Shown piece after piece: positions 27,172-35,068 of a stretch of DNA of 64,000 bases. The stretch's first letter is position 1. The number at the start of each line of letters is the position of its first letter. The notes beneath the pieces were generated by a model. It worked only from the letters and a program-made list of their open reading frames with translations. It was not told the DNA's origin and did no database searches. The stretch spans positions 803,971 through 867,970 of the forward strand of contig NZ_LMPU01000001.1 in NCBI RefSeq assembly GCF_001423945.1, given 5' to 3'. The position numbers and the translations under genes were made by a program. This DNA comes from Pedobacter sp. Leaf194 (GTDB taxonomy: Bacteria; Bacteroidota; Bacteroidia; Sphingobacteriales; Sphingobacteriaceae).

Positions 27172-27200
27172 AAAAAGCATCGGCTTTTTACCGATGCTTT
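27172..27200 (-). terminator. Terminator of the IPNS-like oxygenase gene
   Basis: AAAGCATCGG (27174-27183) and CCGATGCTTT (27191-27200) form a 10-bp stem. Read on the minus strand it ends in a T run, downstream of the stop at 27256. Confidence 0.8.
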
Positions 27201-27255
27201 CTAATTCTATATTATTATTGGAATATGGATTTTAACAAGGATATTCCACTTGCAG

Positions 27256-28218
27256 CTATTTCTTCAATCCGATTTCCCTCAATCTTTCGTCAAGATATTC
27301 TCCGGCGGTCATGTCGCTGTATGCTTTTGGGTGTTCGGCATCGATTGTTGATGGCAAACTTGTCAAATCCATATCGCTGCGGGGATGCAGGAAAAAAGGC
27401 ACCGAAAAACGCGACGTTTTCATCAATTCGCGGGGCGGATTGACTACTCTGTGCGTAGTCGATTTGAGTTTATTGTTTGTTAACCGCTGCAACATATCGC
27501 CAACATTTACTACAATATCGGTATGGTGCGCTTTAATCGGTAACCATTCATTACTACGCGTTAAAACTTCAAGTCCGTCGGCACTTGCACCAATTAGCAA
27601 GGTTATTAAGTTAATGTCTTCATGCGCTCCGGCCCGTACCGCATCATCAGGGATGGTTTCCGGGTTTTCGATAGGAAAGTAATGTATACCCCTCAAAATA
27701 GAATTTCCGTTATGAACGTGTTTGTCGAAATAGTTTATTGGTAATTCTAAATAGGTCGCAATCGCACGCAAAAGGTGTGTGCCATTCTCTTCAAGCTTTT
27801 TATAAATGGCACCGGTTACTTTATTAAATTCGGGTAACTCTTCCAAAACCTCGTTATCCGGGTATTCATTTTTAACAGGGTCGCCATCTGTAACTTCCTG
27901 TCCAATTTGCCAAAACTCTTTTAAATCTGGTGTTTTAGCGCCTTTTGCAGTTTCTTTACCTGCGCTTGTGTAACCACGCTGACCTGCCAACTCGGGTTTT
28001 TCGTATTTTCTTTTTGTTTCTACAGGCAGCGAGAAGGCAGCTTTGATATTTTCATAAAGTTTATCAATTAATTCCTGACTTAAACCATGGTTGGTTATGG
28101 TAACGAAGCCCGAATCGTTAAAAGCTCTGCCAAGCTCATCAGAAAACTTTTTGCGCTCTTCTTCAGTTCCGTTGATATACGAACCTAAATCTAAACATGG
28201 AATGTAAGGTGTAGACAT
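27256..28218 (-). CDS. Isopenicillin N synthase-like Fe(II)/2-oxoglutarate dioxygenase
   Basis: This 320-residue cytoplasmic non-heme iron oxygenase has the N-terminal DIOX_N-like region (ELGRAFNDSGFVTITNHG). The jelly-roll core has the iron ligands His209 and Asp211 (HED) and His266 (TTHRVVNPP). The 2-oxoglutarate-binding Arg280-x-Ser282 follows (SRFSVPFF). All expected catalytic residues are present. Family members hydroxylate or oxidize small molecules; in Bacteroidota they are usually annotated only as isopenicillin N synthase family, and antibiotic synthesis should not be assumed. It is monocistronic with its own terminator. Confidence 0.88.
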   Translation of the reverse strand: MSTPYIPCLDLGSYINGTEEERKKFSDELGRAFNDSGFVTITNHGLSQELIDKLYENIKAAFSLPVETKRKYEKPELAGQRGYTSAGKETAKGAKTPDLKEFWQIGQEVTDGDPVKNEYPDNEVLEELPEFNKVTGAIYKKLEENGTHLLRAIATYLELPINYFDKHVHNGNSILRGIHYFPIENPETIPDDAVRAGAHEDINLITLLIGASADGLEVLTRSNEWLPIKAHHTDIVVNVGDMLQRLTNNKLKSTTHRVVNPPRELMKTSRFSVPFFLHPRSDMDLTSLPSTIDAEHPKAYSDMTAGEYLDERLREIGLKK

Positions 28219-28470
28219 ATTTTTATTATTTAATGTTGTACGAATTTAAAAAAGAATTGTTAATAAGTGCTTAAGGAGTAATAATTTGCTGTTTAAAAAT
28301 TTAACTATCAATATACTAAGTTATTCACATCACCATTGCATCACAGCTATTTTATGATTGTCATGTAAAATCCATTATTAAAAGGATGGAAACTTTAAAA
28401 AACTTTATTTCGTAATATAGTATGATAAAGCAGTACATTTCAGCTTGCAACAAAATCAACACACAAAAAC

Positions 28471-29067
28471 ATGAAACGAATAATTTTAATCTTATTAGCT
28501 GTGCTGGCCATAAACCAGGCCAATGCGCAAGGAAAAAAAACGGAGAAGGCGACTTTTGGTATGGGATGCTTTTGGTGTACTGAAGCGATATTTCAAAAAT
28601 TGAAAGGCGTAGTTTCGGTAAAATCTGGCTATGAAGGCGGTAAAGTTGCCAACCCAACTTACGAAGAAGTATGTACTGGTTTTACAGGCCATGCAGAGGT
28701 TTTGGAAATTACCTACAACCCGATGCAGATTACTTATAAAGATTTGCTGGAGGTTTTTTGGAAAAGCCACGACCCGACAACGTTAAACCGCCAGGGTGCC
28801 GATAGCGGAACACAATACCGTTCTGTTATTTTTTACCATTCGCCAGATCAGAAAGCGCTTGCTCTAAAATATAAAGCCGAATTAAACGCTACAAATGCTT
28901 ACGGCAAAAAAGTTGTAACTGCCATTGAAGCGGCCGAACCGTTTTATGTTGCAGAAAGCTACCACCAAAATTATTACAAAAACAACGCCGATGCGCCTTA
29001 TTGCAGATTGGTAATTTTACCGAAACTGGAAAAGTTGGAGAAAGTTTTTAAGGCGAAGCTTAAGTAA
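28471..29067 (+). CDS. msrA: Exported peptide-methionine (S)-S-oxide reductase
   Basis: This 198-residue protein repairs oxidized methionine (S-sulfoxide) in proteins. The catalytic Cys33 lies in FGMGCFWCTEA, and GYEGG, the GHAE region and GTQYRSVIF are family signatures. Residues 1-20 form a signal peptide (NQANAQ), so this copy should act in the periplasm rather than the cytoplasm. No msrB domain is fused. A terminator hairpin follows. About 250 bases of AT-rich DNA lie upstream, where I see no gene. Confidence 0.94.
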   Translation: MKRIILILLAVLAINQANAQGKKTEKATFGMGCFWCTEAIFQKLKGVVSVKSGYEGGKVANPTYEEVCTGFTGHAEVLEITYNPMQITYKDLLEVFWKSHDPTTLNRQGADSGTQYRSVIFYHSPDQKALALKYKAELNATNAYGKKVVTAIEAAEPFYVAESYHQNYYKNNADAPYCRLVILPKLEKLEKVFKAKLK

Positions 29068-29088
29068 GTTTTAATTACACAAATATAT

Positions 29089-29139
29089 ATGCTCAGGCGA
29101 GAATCTATTTTGGATTTTTGACCTGAGCATTTTGTTTTT
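29089..29139 (+). terminator. Terminator after msrA
   Basis: ATGCTCAGG (29089-29097) pairs with CCTGAGCAT (29122-29130), followed by a T-rich tail TTTGTTTTTA. The loop is long (24 bases), so efficiency is uncertain. Confidence 0.55.
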
Positions 29140-29165
29140 AGCACGATTTTGGTTCTTAAACCTGA

Positions 29166-29211
29166 TTGTAATGTAAAGCCCGGAGCGCAGCGAGGACTTG
29201 CAATGTAAAGC
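29166..29211. repeat. Small intergenic direct repeat around a GC-rich core
   Basis: TTGTAATGTAAAGC (29166-29179) and TTGCAATGTAAAGC (29198-29211) flank CCGGAGCGCAGCGAGGAC, a GC-rich insert in an AT-rich gap between msrA and cysS. It is non-coding in appearance and its base composition differs from its surroundings. It could be a dispersed genomic repeat unit. Only one copy is visible in this window. Confidence 0.45.
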
Positions 29212-29310
29212 AGGAACAGGCGATAATTGGAATGCAGGTGTACCTTTTCAAATAAAAAAACAAAGCTTTCGTTTACAAAGTGTTGATTTAGCTTTTAAAC
29301 AATTAGCAAT

Positions 29311-29343
29311 TCTGAAACTTTACGATGGTAAATATTACATTTG
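29311..29343 (+). promoter_or_regulatory. cysS promoter, apparently leaderless
   Basis: TCTG (29311-29314, one mismatch to TTTG), a 21-base spacer and TACATTTG (29336-29343, exact TAnnTTTG). Only four bases separate it from the ATG at 29348, so transcription probably starts at the start codon. Confidence 0.6.
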
Positions 29344-29347
29344 CACT

Positions 29348-30808
29348 ATGAATACCGGCTTACAGCTTTACAATACACTTTCTCGTAAAAAAGAAAGTTT
29401 TCAGCCATTAAATGCGCCCAATGTTGGGATGTACGTTTGCGGCCCAACGGTTTACAGTGATGTGCATTTAGGCAATTGCCGCACATTTATGTCGTTCGAT
29501 TTAATTTTTAGATACCTGAAATTCTTAGGATACAAAGTTAGGTATGTTCGCAACATTACCGATGCCGGCCATTTGGAAGGCGATAGGGATGAGGGTGACG
29601 ATAAATTTGCAAAACGAGCCAAGCTGGAGCAGCTGGAGCCGATGGAAATTGTGCAGAAATACACGCTGGGTTTCCATGATGTGATGCGCATGTTTAATAC
29701 GTTGCCGCCAAGTATTGAACCCACAGCCACGGGGCATATTATCGAACAAATTGAAATGATAAAAATTATCATTGAAAACGGATATGCTTACGAAATTGGC
29801 GGTAATGTTTATTTTGATGTAGAAAAATATAGCAAAGAATATAACTATACGATTTTAACCAACCGTAACCTGGAAGATATGTTGAACAACACCCGCGAAT
29901 TGGGTGGACAGGATGAGAAACACGGTCGGTTAGACTTTGCGCTCTGGATTAAGGCTAAGCCAGAAACATTAATGCAATGGCAATCGCCGTGGGGGATGGG
30001 TTTTCCGGGCTGGCACATTGAATGTTCGGCCATGAGCGCCAAATATTTAGGCGCAGAGTTTGATATTCACGGCGGCGGCATGGACCTGGCGGCAACGCAC
30101 CATACCAATGAAATTGCTCAATCAGAAGCTTGCAGCCACCACCAACCTGCACGTTTTTGGATGCACACCAACATGCTTACCGTAAACGGTACACGAATGT
30201 CTAAATCGGCTGGCAATGGTTTTCTGCCTTTGCAATTGTTTACCGGCGACCATCCTTTGCTTAAGAAAGGATATAGTCCGATGACGGTGAAATTCTTTAT
30301 GATGCAGGCACATTACCGGAGTACGCTTGATTTTTCTAACGACGCACTTGATGCTTCAGAAAAAGGATTTAAGCGTTTAATGGCTGCTGTTAATTTGTTA
30401 GAAAAATTAACTGTTTCGGAGCAAAATGATTTTGATATCGATGCATTAAAAGCCAACTGCATTAATGCTATGAATGATGATTTTAATAGTCCGGTTTTAA
30501 TTGCCGAGCTTTTCGAAGCCGTTAGGATTATTAATACTGTTTACGATGGAAAAGCCAAAATTTCTGCTGTCGAGTTAGCTAAGCTTAAGCAACTGATTCA
30601 GGATTTTGTGTTCGATATTTTGGGGCTAAAAGATGAGGAATCTGACAACCTGGAGTTGAACAGCGTTTTGGAAATGGTTATCGATTTGCGCAAAGAAGCC
30701 AAAGAAAATAAGGATTATGCAACATCTGATAAGATTCGAATTGGATTGCAGGAATTAGGAATTCAACTTAAAGACAGCAAAGAAGGCACAACCTGGAGTA
30801 AGGTATAG
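29348..30808 (+). CDS. cysS: Cysteine--tRNA ligase
   Basis: This 486-residue class I aminoacyl-tRNA synthetase charges tRNA-Cys. The HIGH-type motif is HLGN (40-43). Zinc ligands include Cys31 in VCGPTVY, the Cys in WHIECSAM and the His in [11 protein letters not shown]. The KMSKS-type loop is TRMSKSAGN. The C-terminal DALR and anticodon domains follow. I chose ATG 29348 (MNTGLQLYN): the frame is open upstream to 29198, but that stretch includes the intergenic repeat and the promoter. The length matches the family. The M28 peptidase gene follows after 22 bases. Confidence 0.96.
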   Translation: MNTGLQLYNTLSRKKESFQPLNAPNVGMYVCGPTVYSDVHLGNCRTFMSFDLIFRYLKFLGYKVRYVRNITDAGHLEGDRDEGDDKFAKRAKLEQLEPMEIVQKYTLGFHDVMRMFNTLPPSIEPTATGHIIEQIEMIKIIIENGYAYEIGGNVYFDVEKYSKEYNYTILTNRNLEDMLNNTRELGGQDEKHGRLDFALWIKAKPETLMQWQSPWGMGFPGWHIECSAMSAKYLGAEFDIHGGGMDLAATHHTNEIAQSEACSHHQPARFWMHTNMLTVNGTRMSKSAGNGFLPLQLFTGDHPLLKKGYSPMTVKFFMMQAHYRSTLDFSNDALDASEKGFKRLMAAVNLLEKLTVSEQNDFDIDALKANCINAMNDDFNSPVLIAELFEAVRIINTVYDGKAKISAVELAKLKQLIQDFVFDILGLKDEESDNLELNSVLEMVIDLRKEAKENKDYATSDKIRIGLQELGIQLKDSKEGTTWSKV

Positions 30809-30830
30809 CTTTCACCTTTAGCTTAATACA

Positions 30831-31814
30831 ATGAATAAAAAACTTTTAATATTGCCTGTAATTGCTTTAATAACTTTTCAGGCGTGTAAAAATGATAAAA
30901 AACCTGCTGAGGAAAGTAATGCTACGCCTCAGGAAGTTAAGTTGGTTTCGCCCGAATTTAATGCCGACAGCGCTTTTGCTTACACTAAAGCACAGGTAGA
31001 TTTTGGTCCAAGAATTCCGGGTACCGTGGCGCATCAAAAATGTGCCGACTACCTGGTTTCGAAGCTGAAATCTTTTGGTGCTGAAGTAAAGGTGCAGGGC
31101 GCCAAAACGACAACTTATGATGGGAAAAGCTTTCAGTTAAAAAATATCCTTGCCAGTTTTAGTCCGGAGAAAAAGAACCGGATTTTAGTAGCAGCACATT
31201 GGGATGCCCGCCCTTTTTCGGACCAGGATGCTGACGCTGCAAATCATACAAAGCCTTTCGATGCAGCAAATGATGCTGGAAGTGGCGTTGCTGTAATTCT
31301 GGAAATGGCACGCCAGATTCATCAGAAACAACCCGATGTTGGCGTCGACTTCGTTTTATGGGACCTGGAGGATTATGGCAAGGCAAATGATGAAACACCC
31401 GATGAAACTACCTGGTGCTTAGGCTCGCAATATTGGGCTAAAAACGCTGCTGCAACCGGCTACAAGGCTTTGTTCGGCATAAACCTTGATATGGTTGGCG
31501 GTGGCAGTGCACAGTTTACACAAGATGAAATTTCCAGGCAGTTAGCCCCGGCAATTGTAAATAAGGTTTGGGATATTGGTAATGAAATTGGTTACTCCTC
31601 TTATTTTGTGCGCATTCCGAGCGGGAAACTTGTTGACGACCATTTTTGGATGAACAAAGCTGGTGTTCCGTCAGTCGATATTATTCACTATAATGATAAC
31701 AGTGGTTTTTATATTAACTGGCATACTCAACTCGATAATTTAGCCAACATTGATAAAAATACCCTGAAGGCAACCGGCCAAACTGTACTCGAAACTATTT
31801 ACCGCGAAAAATAG
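30831..31814 (+). CDS. M28-family zinc peptidase / glutaminyl cyclase-like lipoprotein
   Basis: This 327-residue lipoprotein (FQAC, Cys19) has the M28 alpha/beta fold: AAHWDARPFSDQD with a metal His and Asp, NDAGSGVAVILEMAR, then VLWDLEDYG and a late IIHYNDNSGFYINWHTQLDN with the last His. The WDARPF/ANDAGSG pattern matches proteins that include glutaminyl-peptide cyclotransferases, which form N-terminal pyroglutamate. An aminopeptidase role is the alternative, and the sequence alone does not decide. It should face the periplasm. It probably shares a transcript with cysS. Confidence 0.88.
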   Translation: MNKKLLILPVIALITFQACKNDKKPAEESNATPQEVKLVSPEFNADSAFAYTKAQVDFGPRIPGTVAHQKCADYLVSKLKSFGAEVKVQGAKTTTYDGKSFQLKNILASFSPEKKNRILVAAHWDARPFSDQDADAANHTKPFDAANDAGSGVAVILEMARQIHQKQPDVGVDFVLWDLEDYGKANDETPDETTWCLGSQYWAKNAAATGYKALFGINLDMVGGGSAQFTQDEISRQLAPAIVNKVWDIGNEIGYSSYFVRIPSGKLVDDHFWMNKAGVPSVDIIHYNDNSGFYINWHTQLDNLANIDKNTLKATGQTVLETIYREK

Positions 31815-31892
31815 AATGTTCAATTGTTAATTACTTTTCGAACCAGCCGTAAAATAAAATTTTATATTCGCCATACCTTAACAGAACAACGA

Positions 31893-32750
31893 ATGAAAAC
31901 ATTAATCTCTACAACTTTTGCTGTTGCTTTAGCGCTAAGTGCTTTCGCACAAAAGAGCGATGGCACTACGAAATCTTTGGTAAACGCAGAAAAAGAATTT
32001 GCAAAATCTATCGCAAAAAAAGGAGATAAAGAATCCTATATCGAATATTCTTCGGCCAATACACTTGTGTTCAGACCGAATCCGGTAAATGCAAAAACTT
32101 TTTACGCCTCGCAAACCAAAGGCTCGAATGAAGTTTCCTGGGAGCCGAATTTTGCGAAAGTATCTCGCAGCGGAGATTTGGGTTTCACCACCGGACCATA
32201 CGAGCTTGCAGGCACTGAAAAAAAATATGGTCAGTATCTTTCTATCTGGAAAGCAGAAAACGGAACCTGGAAACTGGCAATAGATTTAGGCACCGAGAGC
32301 AATAAGCCGCTTGCCAAAATGCCCAACAGATTTGAAGAACCAAAGGACCGCTTTATTCCTAAGTTCTTTAATGAAAAGGAGCAAAAAGCCAGTAAAGATG
32401 TAATTCTTACAACAGAGAAAACCTTAAATACATTTCTTAAAACACATGGAATTGCAGCCTTTGGTGGTTTCTTAACCAACAACGCCCGTTTATTGTTCCC
32501 GGGCAATGACGCGATTGAAGGTAAAGGAAAAATTCTTTCATTTTTTAATGGGATGATAGGGAAAATAAACCTGAAAACAACAGGCGTTGATAAAGCACTG
32601 GGCAGCGATTTGGCTTACACATATGGTGTTGCTACAATTGACTACAAGGCCGATTTAAGAGAAAGTTTTAATTACGTTTTTGTATACGAAAAAGCAGCTG
32701 ATGCAAGCTGGAATTTAATTGTTCAGGCCTTTGTTCCTGCTGATAGATAA
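31893..32750 (+). CDS. Exported protein with two NTF2-like (DUF4440-type) domains
   Basis: With the ATG at 31893 the protein has 285 residues and a signal peptide (LSAFAQ). A TTG-initiated reading from 31824 would place extra residues before the signal. Two successive copies of a SnoaL/DUF4440-like cone-shaped domain can be seen. The first, about 25-140, contains GDLGFTTGPYELAG and YLSIWKAENGTWKLAID. The second, about 160-285, contains SDLAYTYGVATIDY and YVFVYEKAADASWNLIVQ. Such domains bind or turn over small molecules. No catalytic residues are clear and no function is known. Confidence 0.75.
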   Translation: MKTLISTTFAVALALSAFAQKSDGTTKSLVNAEKEFAKSIAKKGDKESYIEYSSANTLVFRPNPVNAKTFYASQTKGSNEVSWEPNFAKVSRSGDLGFTTGPYELAGTEKKYGQYLSIWKAENGTWKLAIDLGTESNKPLAKMPNRFEEPKDRFIPKFFNEKEQKASKDVILTTEKTLNTFLKTHGIAAFGGFLTNNARLLFPGNDAIEGKGKILSFFNGMIGKINLKTTGVDKALGSDLAYTYGVATIDYKADLRESFNYVFVYEKAADASWNLIVQAFVPADR

Positions 32751-32770
32751 TATTTAATGTGAATTTGCTT

Positions 32771-32804
32771 AAAGGGCTCTCCGTAAAAAGTTAGCCCTTT
32801 TTTT
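32771..32804 (+). terminator. Terminator after the NTF2-like gene
   Basis: AAAGGGCT (32771-32778) pairs with AGCCCTTT (32793-32800), followed by a T run. Confidence 0.75.
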
Positions 32805-32847
32805 ATACCTGAATTGCTTTAATTTCGTTACTCTTAAAATAAATTGA

Positions 32848-33735
32848 ATGAATAAAAAACTACTGTTATATACTGTATTCCTCACATTTCAGTTGTTAAA
32901 TGTATCAGCCCAGAAAAGGAAGTTCGACGTGCAGGGAAAGGCAGGCGCTCGTGGCATTGTGCCCGAGAATACAATTCAGGGAATGTTAAAGGCTTTGGAT
33001 TTGGGTGTTACCACCCTGGAAATGGACGCTGTAATTTCGAAAGACAAACAGGTGGTGCTTTCTCAGGAGCCATATTTTAATAATGAAATTTCGCTTCAGC
33101 CCAACGGAAAAGCCATTACTTTAAAAAACCAAAAGGATTTCAACATTTATAAAATGGATTATGATGAAATCAAAAAGTTCGATGTGGGAAGCAAGATACA
33201 TTCTCGCTTTCCGGGCCAAATGAAATTTAAAGTTAGCAAGCCTTTACTATCTCAAACGATTGATGAAGTTGAAGAATATGTTAAATTAAAACGGCTTCCA
33301 AAACCTGTTTATAGCATAGAAACGAAGACAATTAAAAACGGCGATAATGTATTTCACCCTGAGCCCGCAGAGTTTGTTGATTTGATAATGGATATTGTAA
33401 ATGCCAAAAAGATTTCGAAAAGGGTTATTATCGAATCTTTCGACATGAGAACGCTGCAGTACTTGCACGAGAAATACCCTAAAATACAGACTTCGTTATT
33501 AATTGATGAGAAGGAACCTTTTGAGGATTACATCGAAAAACTTGGTTTTAAGCCGACAATTTATAGCCCTTACTCTGTTTTGGTTGGAAAAGGCTTGGTA
33601 GATCGTTGCCATGAAATGGGCGTAAAAATTATTCCGTGGACAATCAACTCCGTAAAAGAAGTTAAATATTTAATGAGCCTTGGTGTAGATGGTGTAATTA
33701 CTGATTATCCAAACCTTATTGGTCAGATTAAATAA
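32848..33735 (+). CDS. GDPD-family protein lacking catalytic histidines (probable pseudoenzyme)
   Basis: This 295-residue exported protein (signal to about 21, VSAQ) has the glycerophosphodiester phosphodiesterase TIM barrel. Conserved marks include PENT (39-42), LGVTTLEMD with Glu58 and Asp60, YSIETKT, VIIESFDMRTL and GVDGVITDYP. The two catalytic positions are changed. The usual HRG of GHRGxRGxxPENT reads Lys31-Ala32-Gly, and the usual SHEP reads Ser72-Gln73-Glu-Pro. The codons confirm this (aag gca ggc; tct cag gag). Both acid/base His are therefore missing while the rest of the fold is well kept. It may be a binding or regulatory protein. Nothing suggests a frameshift or decay. Confidence 0.85.
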   Translation: MNKKLLLYTVFLTFQLLNVSAQKRKFDVQGKAGARGIVPENTIQGMLKALDLGVTTLEMDAVISKDKQVVLSQEPYFNNEISLQPNGKAITLKNQKDFNIYKMDYDEIKKFDVGSKIHSRFPGQMKFKVSKPLLSQTIDEVEEYVKLKRLPKPVYSIETKTIKNGDNVFHPEPAEFVDLIMDIVNAKKISKRVIIESFDMRTLQYLHEKYPKIQTSLLIDEKEPFEDYIEKLGFKPTIYSPYSVLVGKGLVDRCHEMGVKIIPWTINSVKEVKYLMSLGVDGVITDYPNLIGQIK

Positions 33736-33743
33736 AAACTACC

Positions 33744-33787
33744 TTAAACAAGAAATGCGCTGGTAAACCAGCGCATTTCTTGTTTAA
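33744..33787. terminator. Perfect 21-bp inverted repeat, bidirectional terminator
   Basis: TTAAACAAGAAATGCGCTGGT (33744-33764) is followed after two bases by its exact reverse complement (33767-33787). It lies between the convergent GDPD-like and small membrane protein genes, with an A/T flank in both directions. Confidence 0.85.
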
Positions 33788-33798
33788 ATATGGTGCTC

Positions 33799-33999
33799 TT
33801 AATGATGCGGAGCAGCTTCTGTTTTTTCGTGTGCTGGCATTTCAGTTTTTTCATGAGACGTTGTACCTTCCTCTTCGTGATGAAAGATTGGTCTGGTAAA
33901 TACAACGCAAAGAATTAATACAATAATCCATGCGGTTAATGGTAAAGCCCAAATGCCTGATGTTTGCTGAACTGGTGCGTGTGAATCGTGAGCTGACAT
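33799..33999 (-). CDS. Small single-pass membrane protein with His/Glu-rich tail
   Basis: This is a 66-residue protein with a 12-residue polar start, one hydrophobic helix (about 16-37, IWALPLTAWIIVLILCVVF) and a tail of about 28 residues made of His, Glu and Thr. The tail has near-repeats: SHEKTEMP and AHEKTEAAP. The clear membrane segment and start codon favour a real gene. It lies about 100 bases downstream of the MoxR ATPase gene, same strand. The histidines could bind metal, but no function is known and I recognise no family. Confidence 0.6.
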   Translation of the reverse strand: MSAHDSHAPVQQTSGIWALPLTAWIIVLILCVVFTRPIFHHEEEGTTSHEKTEMPAHEKTEAAPHH

Positions 34000-34099
34000 A
34001 TCGAATATTTTGATTTAAAATTTATGCTTTGTAATTGTGTGGTAAAGATAGTAACAAAGTTTAGAAAATAAAGGTTTGCCTTTTATTTCTAAGAAGGGT

Positions 34100-35068
34100 T
34101 TAGAGTAAATCCTTAATTATCTTTTCAATTGATAAACCTTCGGCTTCTGCACGATAGTTACGCACAATACGGTGGCGCAGAATTGGCTCTGCAACTGCTT
34201 GTACATCTTCAATATCTGGTGCATACTTGCCTGAAATTGCGGCATGGCACTTAGCGCCCAAAACTAGAAATTGCGAAGCTCGCGGTCCGGCGCCCCAGCT
34301 GATGTATTTGTTAATGGCCTCGGTAGCAAATTCGCTTTGCGGCCGTGTTTTTGCCGCAAGTTTTACTGCATATTCCAGAACATTATCTATTACCGGAATA
34401 TCTCGGATTAGTTTTTGGAAATACTGGATATCATCTGCATGAATAATCTTTTGCAGTTGAATAGTTTTGTTGCTTGTCGTGTTTTTTACAATTGTTAGCT
34501 CATCTGCAAAAGCAGGATAATTTAACTGAATGTTAAACATGAAACGATCTAACTGTGCCTCAGGAAGCGGGTAAGTACCTTCTTGCTCTATCGGGTTCTG
34601 CGTTGCTAAAACAAAGAACGGTTTTGGCAGCGCGTGGGTTTGTCCTGCTGCGGTAACCGACTTTTCCTGCATGGCTTCCAATAAAGCGGCCTGCGTTTTT
34701 GGCGGCGTACGGTTTATTTCATCAGCAAGGATAATGTTTGAAAACACAGGTCCTTTAATAAATTTAAAATGCCGGTCTTCACCCAGTATCTCTGCACCAA
34801 TAATATCACTTGGCATCAAATCGGGTGTAAATTGAATTCTATTGAAATCAAGATCTAAAACCGAAGCCACCGTTTGTACAAGTAACGTTTTAGCTAAGCC
34901 TGGTACGCCAACCAATAAGCAATGTCCGTTGCTGAAAATGGCAATTAATACCGATTTTATGATGTCATCCTGCCCAACTACAACTTTGCTTATTTCTGCT
35001 TTTATGTTGTTGAAAGATTGATGAAGGGCATTTACAGCTTCTACTTCGTTCTTATACTGCATTGGCAT
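34100..35068 (-). CDS. MoxR-family AAA+ ATPase
   Basis: The 322-residue protein has an AAA+ core with Walker A GVPGLAKT, Walker B ILADEINRTPPKTQAALLEAMQE, sensor-like FVLATQNPIEQEG and the lid region GAGPRASQFL. MoxR ATPases act as chaperones or metal-insertion factors, usually with a DUF58/VWA partner that is not present in this window. The start overlaps the stop of the SurA-like gene upstream by one base (TAATG), so the two are translationally coupled. This links it to envelope protein folding, an inference from context. Confidence 0.92.
   Translation of the reverse strand: MPMQYKNEVEAVNALHQSFNNIKAEISKVVVGQDDIIKSVLIAIFSNGHCLLVGVPGLAKTLLVQTVASVLDLDFNRIQFTPDLMPSDIIGAEILGEDRHFKFIKGPVFSNIILADEINRTPPKTQAALLEAMQEKSVTAAGQTHALPKPFFVLATQNPIEQEGTYPLPEAQLDRFMFNIQLNYPAFADELTIVKNTTSNKTIQLQKIIHADDIQYFQKLIRDIPVIDNVLEYAVKLAAKTRPQSEFATEAINKYISWGAGPRASQFLVLGAKCHAAISGKYAPDIEDVQAVAEPILRHRIVRNYRAEAEGLSIEKIIKDLL

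Noticed and set aside
29198-29347. 50-residue N-terminal extension of CysS
   Set aside because: It would start at a TTG inside a repeat element and cover the promoter; family members begin near MNTGLQLYN.
32848-33735. GDPD-like gene considered a decaying pseudogene
   Set aside because: Frame, signal peptide, length and all other family motifs are intact, so catalytic loss with preserved expression is more likely than decay.
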